64,000 nt of DNA from Edaphocola aurantiacus (GTDB lineage: Bacteria; Bacteroidota; Bacteroidia; Chitinophagales; Chitinophagaceae), in contig NZ_VOSI01000003.1 in NCBI RefSeq assembly GCF_019797745.1, forward strand, positions 558,001-622,000, written 5' to 3'. Each line of letters opens with the position of its first letter. Position 1 is the first letter of the stretch. Below, piece by piece: positions 34,779 through 43,464 of this stretch. The position numbers were made by a program, and so were the translations under genes. Under the pieces are notes generated by a model. It did no database searches. It saw only the letters and a list, made by a program, of their open reading frames with translations, and was not told the origin of the DNA.

Positions 34779-36374
34779 TTACAGCTTGATCAAAGTCTGC
34801 GTCTGTTGCGCCGTACCATTTACAATGATGGACAGGAAATAAGTACCCGGAACCGTTCCCTGTAACTGGTCCAGCTGCAGCTGATGTGTACCTGCCGGCA
34901 CTGCCTGTCTTTTCTGGCTTACGATGCGACCGGTGATGTCAGATAATTGTACCTGTACCATAGCTGCTCCCTCGACGGTAACTGCAGTATTGATCCGGTC
35001 ATTAAAGGGATTCGGGTAAGTATTGATCGCAGCTGCTTTCGGCGCTGCAGTGCCTTTAAATACAGTATTGCCCCAGCTATGATATGCGTGATGCAGACTG
35101 AACTGATCTGTAGCCGGATTGTAATCATAATAAGTTGCATACAGGAACTCCGGAGCCAGTTGCTGATCACTTTTACTCAGCGCAATACCCGGCAGGCCAT
35201 GATATTGATCGGCCGTGAACGAATTGGGCAGCGCCATATAATCGGGGCCGCTCAGTAAGGTTGTGCCGTCTGCAGTCATTTGTATACCTGCATATCCGTT
35301 GGTGCCGGAGAGGTCTGTAACATACCAGGCTACGGTAATATTATCAGTCGGATGAATGCCATAAGCGTCGGTCAGGCCATAGTGTATTGTCGGGCTATAA
35401 GTTTCATGCACATCCAGCGGTGCATTACCCAGTACTCCGGAGGTTACGGTTACCGAGGTTGGTGTTGCTGTAGAGAAATAGTCGATATAGCGGACATAAA
35501 CGTACCGGTTGTCGGAATAGGTATAAGCCCAGTTATCTTCACTGCACAGATCCGGACAGTCTATCACCGGGTTGCTGATGGTATGGTTGAGTACATTTAC
35601 ATCTTCTACAACCGGGCTCAGCACCCCACTGGTTGCATTCTTCAGGGTATTCCAGTCCAGGGTAGACTCTGTAACGACACCATTGCCATTGTGATAAACG
35701 TAGTGAATGCGCGCAGGATTCGCACCTCCGCCATGTTTCACCGCCACATCTGGTTCATGCTGGTATTCTGTACCTGCAAAGGTTTGTACCATGCCCCAGC
35801 TACCGGCGTTGTCCAGTGCGCAACTCTGAATGCCGATACCCGGATATTCCCAGGTAAACACCATCTGGTGCTGGAAAAAGCCATCTACCCTTATGCGGCC
35901 GTAGTCGGCTGAATTGGATAGCTGTACCGTATTATTAAACACTACAGGAGTGAATGTAGAATTGGTAACGTCGTAAATGTCTACAAAGTGCCCGATACCT
36001 ATACGGTAATACGCTACCAGTATCTGTGTCGCAGTGCCGTTAAATACGGCGCTTACGTCCAGACCTACAACATCGTTATACGGAATAGAGCCTTGTTGTA
36101 GTATGCTGGTTGTGCCTCCCTGCAAAAATTGCCAGGTAACCTCACTTTTGCTCCCGTTCTTTGGATACCAGGAAGCTAGGTACATATCTACCAGTCCGAA
36201 ACCTGTTGGGATCATTGTGGCAGAATAAGCTGAGGTACCTGTAGCATCTGTCACAGACACATCGTTATATACATATTCTGTGGCCAGCGGGCTGGTAAAT
36301 GTTTGTGCATGGGATAAAATACCAGTTCCGGCAAGGAGACTGCCTAATACCATTACTTTCAATGGTTGTAACAT
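34779..36374 (-). CDS. Secreted T9SS-cargo paralogue P3 (predicted beta-propeller)
   Basis: A 531-residue paralogue with signal peptide ending 'SHA|QTFT', the same order of seven blade-like stretches and a sorting domain from 'NTYPNPFNDRI' to the terminal Leu. In the propeller it matches P1: 'DCPDLCSEDNWAYTYSDN', 'GLTDAYG' and 'AGIQMTADG'. Its sorting domain matches P4. The gene is 60 bases from P2 with no clear hairpin in the gap. Function unknown. Confidence 0.75.
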   Translation of the reverse strand: MLQPLKVMVLGSLLAGTGILSHAQTFTSPLATEYVYNDVSVTDATGTSAYSATMIPTGFGLVDMYLASWYPKNGSKSEVTWQFLQGGTTSILQQGSIPYNDVVGLDVSAVFNGTATQILVAYYRIGIGHFVDIYDVTNSTFTPVVFNNTVQLSNSADYGRIRVDGFFQHQMVFTWEYPGIGIQSCALDNAGSWGMVQTFAGTEYQHEPDVAVKHGGGANPARIHYVYHNGNGVVTESTLDWNTLKNATSGVLSPVVEDVNVLNHTISNPVIDCPDLCSEDNWAYTYSDNRYVYVRYIDYFSTATPTSVTVTSGVLGNAPLDVHETYSPTIHYGLTDAYGIHPTDNITVAWYVTDLSGTNGYAGIQMTADGTTLLSGPDYMALPNSFTADQYHGLPGIALSKSDQQLAPEFLYATYYDYNPATDQFSLHHAYHSWGNTVFKGTAAPKAAAINTYPNPFNDRINTAVTVEGAAMVQVQLSDITGRIVSQKRQAVPAGTHQLQLDQLQGTVPGTYFLSIIVNGTAQQTQTLIKL

Positions 36375-36405
36375 GTTTATTTGTTTTTACAGTTGAAATG
36401 GGAAT

Positions 36406-36435
36406 CACTACTGTCCGAAAGATCGAACAGTAGTG
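36406..36435. terminator. Hairpin between paralogues P4 and P3
   Basis: 13-bp arms (36406-36418, 36423-36435) with one G-U pair and loop AAGA; no T-run. As in the P2-P1 gap, it may tune relative expression within the operon. Confidence 0.55.
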
Positions 36436-36453
36436 GTATGGTTGATGTGTTTG

Positions 36454-38088
36454 TTATTGCTTGATGAGTGTTTGTGTACCCTGCTTTTTACCATTGATAC
36501 TGGTCGTCAGGAAGTAAGTACCGGCAACGGTTTGCTGCAGTTGGCCCATCTGTACCTGATGTGTTCCGGCCTGTACCGATTCTCTTTTCTGAGCGACCAT
36601 GCGACCGGCAATGTCAAACAGTTGCAGTTGTACGGTAGCAGCTTCCTGCAGGGTAACCGATGTACTGATCCTGTCATGGAATGGATTAGGATAGGTATTT
36701 ACAGCAGTTTGTTTGAGGGTAAGCTCTTTGGAGAATGCTGTACTGCCCCACGGGTGGAAGGCATGGTGGAATTCATACTGACTGGTTGTGGCATTGTAAT
36801 CGTAGTAAACGGTATACAGGAAGTCAGGAGCATATTTTAAATCGGCCTTACTGAAAGCAATGCCGGTAGCCGGGAATTGCGGGTAGATAGATGGTGTAGC
36901 CGCATTAGGTAACAGTAAATAATCTCCTGCACTGGCCACACCGCTTCCATCTGCATACATTTCCAGTCCCAGGTATTGATTGGACGAAGCGCCATCTGTG
37001 CTGTACCAGCCTACATGGATCTGGTCAGTTGCACCCGGATTACCTGGTGCCAGTGCAGCCATACCATAGTGCAGTGCCGGGCTCTGTATTTTATAATATC
37101 CGGTGGTCGGGTAATTGAACAGAGAGCCATCAGTCATACTTTTTGTGGTCGGAGGAGTACCGCTGTTATAATCAATATAGCGTACATAAGGATCTATCAT
37201 GCCACCATCAACATAGGTATAGGCCCAGTTATCTGCAGTATAATCATCCGGTGCATCCAGTACAATGCGGGATTGCAGAGAGTAAGTCAGTGCATTGACA
37301 TCTTCTATATTTGGCGTAACAGATCCTGCAGAACCCAGCAAGGTGCCAAAGTCAACATAAGATTCTGTGATCTCATTAGTGGCATTGTTATAGTATACAT
37401 AGTGCACATTTATGCCACCATTTGAGCGGCAGAAAGCCACATCCGGTCCAGACTCACCGTTAGTGCCGCTCAGGTTCAGGATATTGGCAAAGTTTCCGTC
37501 ATTGCCCACCAGGGTATTGATACCCGCGCCCGGTTCTTCCCATACAATCGCCAGAGATCTGATGCCAATGCTATGCGTGTCCATACGAATACGGCCATAG
37601 ACCGGTGAGTTGGACAGCTGATGGGTACCGATAAACTGTACGGGATTAAAAGGATTGGTCGGCACATAATCATATACATCCAGGAAGTGTCCCTGGCCTA
37701 ATTTGTAATAAGCAACATAAATCTGCACGGTGCTGGTGCTGGTATTGTACATAGTACCTACTTCCAGGTCTGCAACATCACCATACAGGAAGGAGCCTGA
37801 AAAGGCTATCGTGGTGGTACCGGCATTTGCAATCTGCCAGGTAAATTCACTTTTAGCACCATACTGCGGACAAGTCCAGGCAGCCAGGTAGACATCTACA
37901 GGGCCGTATCCGGGCATAATACCTGCCCTGAATGCATAGCAGGAAGCACTTTCCGGTTTGCTGATAGCCGGGTCTCCGAATACAAATTCTGCAGCCACAG
38001 GAGATGTATACGTTTGTGCTGAAGCATTGATCAGCCCCAGGCTCAACAGTCCGGAACATAAAGTAAGCGTTTTTAAAGATGGTAACAT
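36454..38088 (-). CDS. Secreted T9SS-cargo paralogue P4 (predicted beta-propeller), first gene of the array
   Basis: A 544-residue paralogue, the promoter-proximal gene of the array. The signal peptide ends 'ASA|QTYT', a single Cys in 'SASCYAF' and 'DAPDDYTADNWAYTY' place its propeller with P2, and a sorting domain 'NTYPNPFHDRI' places its C-terminus with P3. No enzymatic signature was seen. The array promoter and a palindrome lie in the gap between P4 and the ftsK terminator. Confidence 0.75.
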   Translation of the reverse strand: MLPSLKTLTLCSGLLSLGLINASAQTYTSPVAAEFVFGDPAISKPESASCYAFRAGIMPGYGPVDVYLAAWTCPQYGAKSEFTWQIANAGTTTIAFSGSFLYGDVADLEVGTMYNTSTSTVQIYVAYYKLGQGHFLDVYDYVPTNPFNPVQFIGTHQLSNSPVYGRIRMDTHSIGIRSLAIVWEEPGAGINTLVGNDGNFANILNLSGTNGESGPDVAFCRSNGGINVHYVYYNNATNEITESYVDFGTLLGSAGSVTPNIEDVNALTYSLQSRIVLDAPDDYTADNWAYTYVDGGMIDPYVRYIDYNSGTPPTTKSMTDGSLFNYPTTGYYKIQSPALHYGMAALAPGNPGATDQIHVGWYSTDGASSNQYLGLEMYADGSGVASAGDYLLLPNAATPSIYPQFPATGIAFSKADLKYAPDFLYTVYYDYNATTSQYEFHHAFHPWGSTAFSKELTLKQTAVNTYPNPFHDRISTSVTLQEAATVQLQLFDIAGRMVAQKRESVQAGTHQVQMGQLQQTVAGTYFLTTSINGKKQGTQTLIKQ

Positions 38089-38165
38089 AGTGTTGTGCTT
38101 TTTAGAGGATAAATGAATACACTAATGTACTTGTAATACACATAAAAGAGAAGTAAATTCTGTCA

Positions 38166-38197
38166 CAAAAATATTAAGTCACCATTTATTGACTTAA
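38166..38197 (-). promoter_or_regulatory. Promoter and overlapping palindrome of the paralogue array
   Basis: TATTTTTG on the minus strand at 38173-38166, immediately next to the inverted repeat TTAAGTC (38174-38180) - N10 - GACTTAA (38191-38197), placed where a repressor or activator would sit relative to the start. No TTG box is present at the usual distance, which would fit activator dependence. Confidence 0.45.
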
Positions 38198-38207
38198 ATT
38201 AACCCGG

Positions 38208-38256
38208 GATAATAAAAAGGCACCTGTACAGAACGTACAGGTGCCTTTTTATTATC
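38208..38256 (-). terminator. Terminator after ftsK
   Basis: Perfect 22-bp arms (38208-38229, 38235-38256), loop AGAAC, with A/T runs inside the stem feet. It insulates the array promoter from ftsK transcription. Confidence 0.9.
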
Positions 38257-38272
38257 AGAAAATATATAGAAT

Positions 38273-40999
38273 CTAGAGGAATGATTGCAGGATTTCCTGC
38301 AGTTCATACTCGGTTTTAACCAGTACATCTCTCGGTTTGGAACCTTGTGTAGAGCCCACAATTCCTGCGGCTTCCAGCTGGTCCATAATACGGCCGGCAC
38401 GGTTATAACCCAGGTTGAATTTGCGCTGCAGCATAGAGGTAGAGCCACTTTGAGAGTTGACTACCATATAAGCACATTCTTCAAACATCTTATCTCTTTT
38501 AGAAAGGTCGATGTTCTTCTCTTCCATGCCTTCGTTTTCAGCACCCTCATATTCCGGCAGCTCAAATGCGGATGGATAGCCTCTTTGTTCTCCGATGAAT
38601 TCCACGATTCTTTCTACTTCAGGTGTATCTACGAATGCACATTGCAGACGGATCAGTTCACTGCCATGAGAGATCAGCATATCCCCGCGACCAATCAGCT
38701 GGTCTGCCCCACCCGTATCCAGGATGGTGCGGCTATCGATTTTAGAAGATACACGGAAGGCAATACGTGCAGGGAAGTTGGCCTTGATAATACCAGTAAT
38801 AACGTTTACCGAAGGTCTCTGTGTCGCCACGATGATGTGAATACCAATCGCACGGGCCAGCTGCGCCAGTCGGGCAATCGGCATTTCTACTTCCTTACCT
38901 GCGGTCATGATCAGGTCGGCAAATTCATCAATCACCAGTACAATAAACGGAAGGTATTTGTGGCCATCATTAGGATTCAGGCGACGCTTGATGAACTTCT
39001 CATTGTATTCTTTGATGTTACGGGCACCGGCATCTTTCAGCAGCTCATAACGGTTATCCATCTCAATACACAGTGCATTCAGTGTATTGATCACTTTCTT
39101 CGTATCGGTGAGAATGGCTTCTTCTTCATTCGGCAACTTGGCCAGGAAGTGCTTTTCGATCAGGCGGTAAATAGATAATTCTACCTTTTTAGGATCCACC
39201 ATAACAAACTTCAACTGAGAAGGATGCTTTTTATATAATAGTGATACCAGGATGGCATTGATCCCTACAGACTTACCCTGGCCGGTAGCACCCGCCATCA
39301 GTAAGTGTGGCATCGTAGCCAGGTCCACAATATAGTTTTCATTGTCGATCTTCTTGCCCAATGCGATCGGCAAGCTCATCTTATTATTGACAAACTTTTC
39401 GCTGGATAATAAGGCCCGCATGGATACAATTTGCTTATTGGCATTAGGTACCTCAATACCAATCGTACCTTTACCCGGAATCGGGGCAATCATACGTATA
39501 CCCAGTGCTGCAAGGCTCAGGGCAATATCATCTTCCAGGTTACGGATTTTAGAAATACGCACCCCTTCTGCCGGTATAATCTCATACAGGGTTACCGTTG
39601 GTCCTACCGTAGCCGATATTTTCTGTATCTCAATTCCAAAACTCTTCAGGGTAGCAATGATCTGGTTCTTATTACGCTCCAGTTCTTCGCGGTCATAAGC
39701 GATATCGCCTTGTGCGAATTGCTCCAGCAGGTCCAGTGTCGGGAAGCGGTAATTGGGCAGATCCAGTGATGGATCGTATGGTTCACCGCTTTCAATACTG
39801 ATATGACCACCGTTACTCGGAATACTTTTTTCTTCAATAACGGGCTTGTTCACGATAAAGTCATCATCTTCCTGCTCATCATCCGATTCAAAGGTATCAA
39901 AGGCCAGGTCATCATGTTGTTCCGCACCCTGCTGTACATATATTTCCGGGTCAAAATCTTCCTCCTCTTCTTCTTCAACAGGTAATTCCATTTCCAGTGC
40001 AGGTGCGGTAGGTACCGTAATGGTTTCCGGCACAGCCGATACCGGTGCAATAATCATATGATCCGGTATATTCAGCTCCTGTTCAGGGCTATGGTACTGC
40101 ATTGGAGCAGGTTCATTTACATCAATCAGTTTCATGCCCAGGTCCTGGACATCCTCTTCAAGATGTATTTTATGAGGTAAGGCATCGTCGGCCAGTAAAC
40201 GGTTCTCCCCGTTCATGTCCTCTTTTGCCGGAATATCTTCATCATCAGGATAAACGGTAGAAAATGGATAAGCTGGCTTCTCGGTAGCATCCTCTGTATT
40301 TTCTTCATCCATTACCGTATCAGTATCGCGTTCCGGATCGGTAACCGTGCGTTTAGCCAATAGTCTAGCTTTAGCCATCCATGGTTTAATGTCGAAATTA
40401 AATACAATAAATGCGAAGATGAGGAATACCGTGATCAGTACAAATACAGTACCCAGCTTACCGGCAAAGCCTTCTGTCCAGGATACAATACCATTACCCA
40501 ATGCACCACCATAAGGGAATGCCTGTTCGCCCATAGTGAAGGACAGCAGCGGGCTCACAAACAGGAAGGCCAATGCCATCCAGCGGATCCATTTGGAGGT
40601 ATTGATATAACGAGTTCCGTATAATATATTTATACCCTTTGCAATGATCCAGGCCGTAAATACGATAGCCATAACCCCTACCCCTCTGAATACCAGGAGG
40701 TGCGACATGGCAGCACCCAGACGGCCGCCCCAGTTGCGTACCGGAGATTTATCATCAAATAAGAATTCCCCAAGAGACAAACCGGATATCAGTTTGTTCT
40801 GATCATGGCGCCAGTTAAAACAATAGCTGATGATAGAAAGCGTCCAGATACAACCGATCAGGGTTACCAGGAAGCCAATGGTCAGTCGGATATTCTTTTT
40901 ACGTTGCGCAATGATGGCCGGGTCCGTAGGTTTGGGAACCGGTTTGGGATTAATTTTCGGGCTTGGTTTCTGTTCTTTTTTAATAGCTTCTTTAGGCAT
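38273..40999 (-). CDS. ftsK: DNA translocase FtsK
   Basis: FtsK couples cell division to chromosome segregation by pumping DNA and activating XerCD recombination. The 908-residue product has four to five N-terminal membrane helices (within about 30-215), an acidic linker (about 230-400), and a RecA-like motor with Walker A 'GATGQGKSVGIN', Walker B 'LVIDEFADL' and 'MLISHGSELIR'. The C-terminal gamma winged-helix ('QRKFNLGYNRAGRIMDQLE') that reads KOPS is complete. It lies upstream of the T9SS array on the same strand, insulated by a terminator. The start ATG follows a gap with no recognised promoter. Confidence 0.96.
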   Translation of the reverse strand: MPKEAIKKEQKPSPKINPKPVPKPTDPAIIAQRKKNIRLTIGFLVTLIGCIWTLSIISYCFNWRHDQNKLISGLSLGEFLFDDKSPVRNWGGRLGAAMSHLLVFRGVGVMAIVFTAWIIAKGINILYGTRYINTSKWIRWMALAFLFVSPLLSFTMGEQAFPYGGALGNGIVSWTEGFAGKLGTVFVLITVFLIFAFIVFNFDIKPWMAKARLLAKRTVTDPERDTDTVMDEENTEDATEKPAYPFSTVYPDDEDIPAKEDMNGENRLLADDALPHKIHLEEDVQDLGMKLIDVNEPAPMQYHSPEQELNIPDHMIIAPVSAVPETITVPTAPALEMELPVEEEEEEDFDPEIYVQQGAEQHDDLAFDTFESDDEQEDDDFIVNKPVIEEKSIPSNGGHISIESGEPYDPSLDLPNYRFPTLDLLEQFAQGDIAYDREELERNKNQIIATLKSFGIEIQKISATVGPTVTLYEIIPAEGVRISKIRNLEDDIALSLAALGIRMIAPIPGKGTIGIEVPNANKQIVSMRALLSSEKFVNNKMSLPIALGKKIDNENYIVDLATMPHLLMAGATGQGKSVGINAILVSLLYKKHPSQLKFVMVDPKKVELSIYRLIEKHFLAKLPNEEEAILTDTKKVINTLNALCIEMDNRYELLKDAGARNIKEYNEKFIKRRLNPNDGHKYLPFIVLVIDEFADLIMTAGKEVEMPIARLAQLARAIGIHIIVATQRPSVNVITGIIKANFPARIAFRVSSKIDSRTILDTGGADQLIGRGDMLISHGSELIRLQCAFVDTPEVERIVEFIGEQRGYPSAFELPEYEGAENEGMEEKNIDLSKRDKMFEECAYMVVNSQSGSTSMLQRKFNLGYNRAGRIMDQLEAAGIVGSTQGSKPRDVLVKTEYELQEILQSFL

Positions 41000-41046
41000 A
41001 CTTTAATAATCGCAATTCTTTAAAACAATATACATTCCGCATGCGT

Positions 41047-41574
41047 CTATGCATCAAGGTATACATCCAGTAATCCTTCCGGCAGGTTCAGATGCAGGGT
41101 TTTGGTGGCTATATTTACTGATTTTATTGTTTGTTCATTTAGTGGTACAATCACTTCCTGCTCACCTTTATAAAGGATGGTCGCCAGTAGTTGTCCCGGT
41201 GTCTCCAGCAGTTCATCTACCTTTCCGATCTGGCCAAAGGTTTCATCCCAAACCTCAAAGCCCACGAAATTCACTTCCTGATCTTTAGGTTTTACTCTTT
41301 CATATTGTTCGGTACTGAGGTAGACTGCTTTGCCACTTAAGGCCTTTGCTGCTTCCATGGTATCCACTTCATCCAGGTCTACATATAGTTCCTTTTCATT
41401 ACCAACAGTGATCTTTTTAATGAAAAATGGGATATAACTTTCCCGTTTCAGCTCAATGAAGATATGCTTCAGTTGTTTTAATTCCTTATTTTTTCCCAGG
41501 TGATGCATCAGCATTACCGTACCGTCCAGGCCATGCGTATGGGTTATTTTTCCAATTTGGATGTACTCATTCAT
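41047..41574 (-). CDS. rimM: Ribosome maturation factor RimM
   Basis: RimM binds the 30S head and assists 16S rRNA processing near S19. The 175-residue product begins 'YIQIGKITHTHGLDG' (N-terminal barrel) and has a C-terminal PRC barrel ('FEVWDETFGQIGKVDELLETPG' in part). It follows rpsP on the same strand, as in many bacteria, but with a hairpin terminator in the gap; trmD and rplS, often next in the cluster, are absent. Confidence 0.93.
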   Translation of the reverse strand: MNEYIQIGKITHTHGLDGTVMLMHHLGKNKELKQLKHIFIELKRESYIPFFIKKITVGNEKELYVDLDEVDTMEAAKALSGKAVYLSTEQYERVKPKDQEVNFVGFEVWDETFGQIGKVDELLETPGQLLATILYKGEQEVIVPLNEQTIKSVNIATKTLHLNLPEGLLDVYLDA

Positions 41575-41596
41575 AAAGTGGTAAAATTACAACATT

Positions 41597-41630
41597 AAAA
41601 AAGGAAATAACGCTAGTTATTTCCTTTTTT
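41597..41630 (-). terminator. Terminator between rpsP and rimM
   Basis: Perfect 15-bp arms (41597-41611, 41616-41630), loop GCTA, with A6/T6 feet. It should end most rpsP transcripts, so rimM may be read at reduced level. Confidence 0.85.
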
Positions 41631-41657
41631 ACAATAATATCGAAAGTGCTTTTCAGC

Positions 41658-42197
41658 TTATTCAGCCGCTGGAGTTTCACCTTCAGTAGCAGGAGCTTCA
41701 GTTGGTGCTTCTTCAGTTGCAGTAGCTTCAGCTTCCGCTTGTACTTTAGCTTGTGCTTTTGCAGCTTCTTTCTCTTCTACGCGACGTACAGACTCTTGAG
41801 TTGTAGCGTGACGTTTGTCGCTTTTGTGTTTACGGTGAGCTTCTTCACGGTTAGCAACCAGAACTTCATGCTCAGCGTTCCATTTTTCAAATTTATCTTT
41901 AGCAGCTGTTTCGTCGAACAGACCTAAAGCTACACCGCGCATTAAGTGCTTCATGTATAACACACCTTTGAAAGAAAGGATACGACGTACGGTGTTAGTT
42001 GGTTGAGCACCTTTGTTTAACCATTCCAGAGCGCTTTCGCGATTGATACGGATAGTTGCAGGTACCGTTAATGGGTTATAAGTACCCAGTTTCTCGATGA
42101 ATTTACCATCACGAGGAGACGTGCTGTTAGCAGCTACGATGAAATAAAATGGGCGTTTTTTAGACCCATGGCGTTGCAGGCGGATTTTTACTGCCAT
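41658..42197 (-). CDS. rpsP: 30S ribosomal protein S16
   Basis: S16 is a structural 30S protein. The first about 85 residues form the normal S16 domain ('[18 protein letters not shown]' in part, '[20 protein letters not shown]'). A C-terminal extension of about 95 residues follows, mostly Glu/Ala/Lys with a run '[14 protein letters not shown]', likely helical then disordered. Such extensions are usual in Bacteroidota S16 and may contact the ribosome surface. A full consensus promoter precedes it. Confidence 0.95.
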   Translation of the reverse strand: MAVKIRLQRHGSKKRPFYFIVAANSTSPRDGKFIEKLGTYNPLTVPATIRINRESALEWLNKGAQPTNTVRRILSFKGVLYMKHLMRGVALGLFDETAAKDKFEKWNAEHEVLVANREEAHRKHKSDKRHATTQESVRRVEEKEAAKAQAKVQAEAEATATEEAPTEAPATEGETPAAE

Positions 42198-42237
42198 AAT
42201 AATTGAAATTATTTGCGTTTAACAAAAAAATGAACTG

Positions 42238-42268
42238 CAAATGTACAATCAAAATCCAAAAAAGCCAA
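42238..42268 (-). promoter_or_regulatory. Promoter of rpsP
   Basis: On the minus strand TTG (42268-42266), 20 nt, TACATTTG (42245-42238), an exact consensus match, 40 bases upstream of the ATG. Confidence 0.6.
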
Positions 42269-42391
42269 AAACTATTTAGAACAAAAAAAGGTCTTTCTGA
42301 ATTATTGTACAACATTCAGAAATGTGCTGTATCTTTACCGCAATTTTATCAAAAATAATCGTTTTACAAATACTAAGAATAATTTAAAATT

Positions 42392-43375
42392 ATGCCAGAA
42401 ATAGCTTTTCGTCAGGCCTTACGTGAGGCATTGCAGGAAGAAATGCGCAGAGATGAACGTGTTTTTTTAATGGGAGAGGAAGTAGCTCAGTACAACGGAG
42501 CATATAAGGTGAGTCAGGGAATGTTGGATGAATTTGGCGCTAAGCGAGTTATCGATACCCCGATTGCTGAATTAGGTTTTGCTGCGATTGCAGTAGGCGC
42601 TGCTACCAATGGTCTGCGTCCTGTAGTAGAATTCATGACCTGGAACTTTGCTGTACTGGCACTGGATCAGATCCTGAACCACTCTGCTAAAATGTTATCT
42701 ATGAGCGGTGGCCACTTCGGTAACCCGATCGTGTTCAGAGGACCAAATGCATCTGCAGGTCAGCTGGGTGCACAGCACTCTCAGGCATTCGAAAGCTGGT
42801 ATGCTAATATTCCTGGCCTGAAAGTAATTTCAGTATCCAACCCTTACGATGCAAAAGGATTATTGAAATCAGCTATCCGTGACGATGATCCGGTTGTTTT
42901 CATGGAATCTGAAGTAATGTATGGTGACCTGGGTGAAGTACCGGAAGAAGAATACCTGATCCCGATCGGTAAAGCCCGTATCGCAAGAGAAGGTACTGAT
43001 GTTACCATCATTTCTTATAATAAAATGATGAAAGTAGCACTGGGTGCTGCTGAAGAACTGGCTAAAGAAGGTATCAGTGCCGAGGTAATTGACCTGCGTA
43101 CGATCCGTCCTTTAGATCACGAAACAATCCTGAATTCTGTAAAGAAAACAAATCGTTGTGTGATTGTTGAAGAACAATGGCCATTTGCTTCTGTATCTTC
43201 CGAGATCGCATACCGCGTACAGAAAGATGCATTCGATTACCTGGATGCACCGGTACTGCGCCTGTGTTCAGCAGATACTAATATGCACTACGCACCAAAC
43301 CTGGTGGCTGCATATCTGCCGGATGTAGCCCGTACGGTGAAAATGGTAAAAGAAGCCATGTACATTAAAAAATAA
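42392..43375 (+). CDS. pdhB: Pyruvate dehydrogenase E1 component, beta subunit
   Basis: E1-beta together with E1-alpha performs thiamine-diphosphate-dependent decarboxylation of pyruvate. The 327-residue product has the family's N-terminal 'FRQALREALQEEM' and 'IDTPIAELGFA', the thiamine-loop region 'GMLDEFGAKRVIDTPI' in part, and the C-terminal 'VIDLRTIRPLDHETI'. The alpha subunit is not adjacent, which is common in Bacteroidota, where alpha, beta and E2 are split. A TATCTTTA sequence at 42330-42337 may be its -7 element. A hairpin terminator follows. Confidence 0.93.
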   Translation: MPEIAFRQALREALQEEMRRDERVFLMGEEVAQYNGAYKVSQGMLDEFGAKRVIDTPIAELGFAAIAVGAATNGLRPVVEFMTWNFAVLALDQILNHSAKMLSMSGGHFGNPIVFRGPNASAGQLGAQHSQAFESWYANIPGLKVISVSNPYDAKGLLKSAIRDDDPVVFMESEVMYGDLGEVPEEEYLIPIGKARIAREGTDVTIISYNKMMKVALGAAEELAKEGISAEVIDLRTIRPLDHETILNSVKKTNRCVIVEEQWPFASVSSEIAYRVQKDAFDYLDAPVLRLCSADTNMHYAPNLVAAYLPDVARTVKMVKEAMYIKK

Positions 43376-43392
43376 ATTTTAAACATAATTTT

Positions 43393-43423
43393 AAAGGTGT
43401 AAACAAGAGTTTGCACCTTTTTT
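43393..43423 (+). terminator. Terminator after pdhB
   Basis: Stem AAAGGTGTAAAC/GTTTGCACCTTT (43393-43404, 43409-43420, one G-U) followed by a T-run. Confidence 0.8.
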
Positions 43424-43448
43424 ATGCTGTTCACAATTGATTAATCGT

Positions 43449-43456
43449 TAATTTTG
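43449..43456 (+). promoter_or_regulatory. TAnnTTTG element before rpiB
   Basis: TAATTTTG, 8 bases upstream of the rpiB ATG, implying a nearly leaderless message. Confidence 0.4.
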
Positions 43457-43464
43457 CAATCCTT

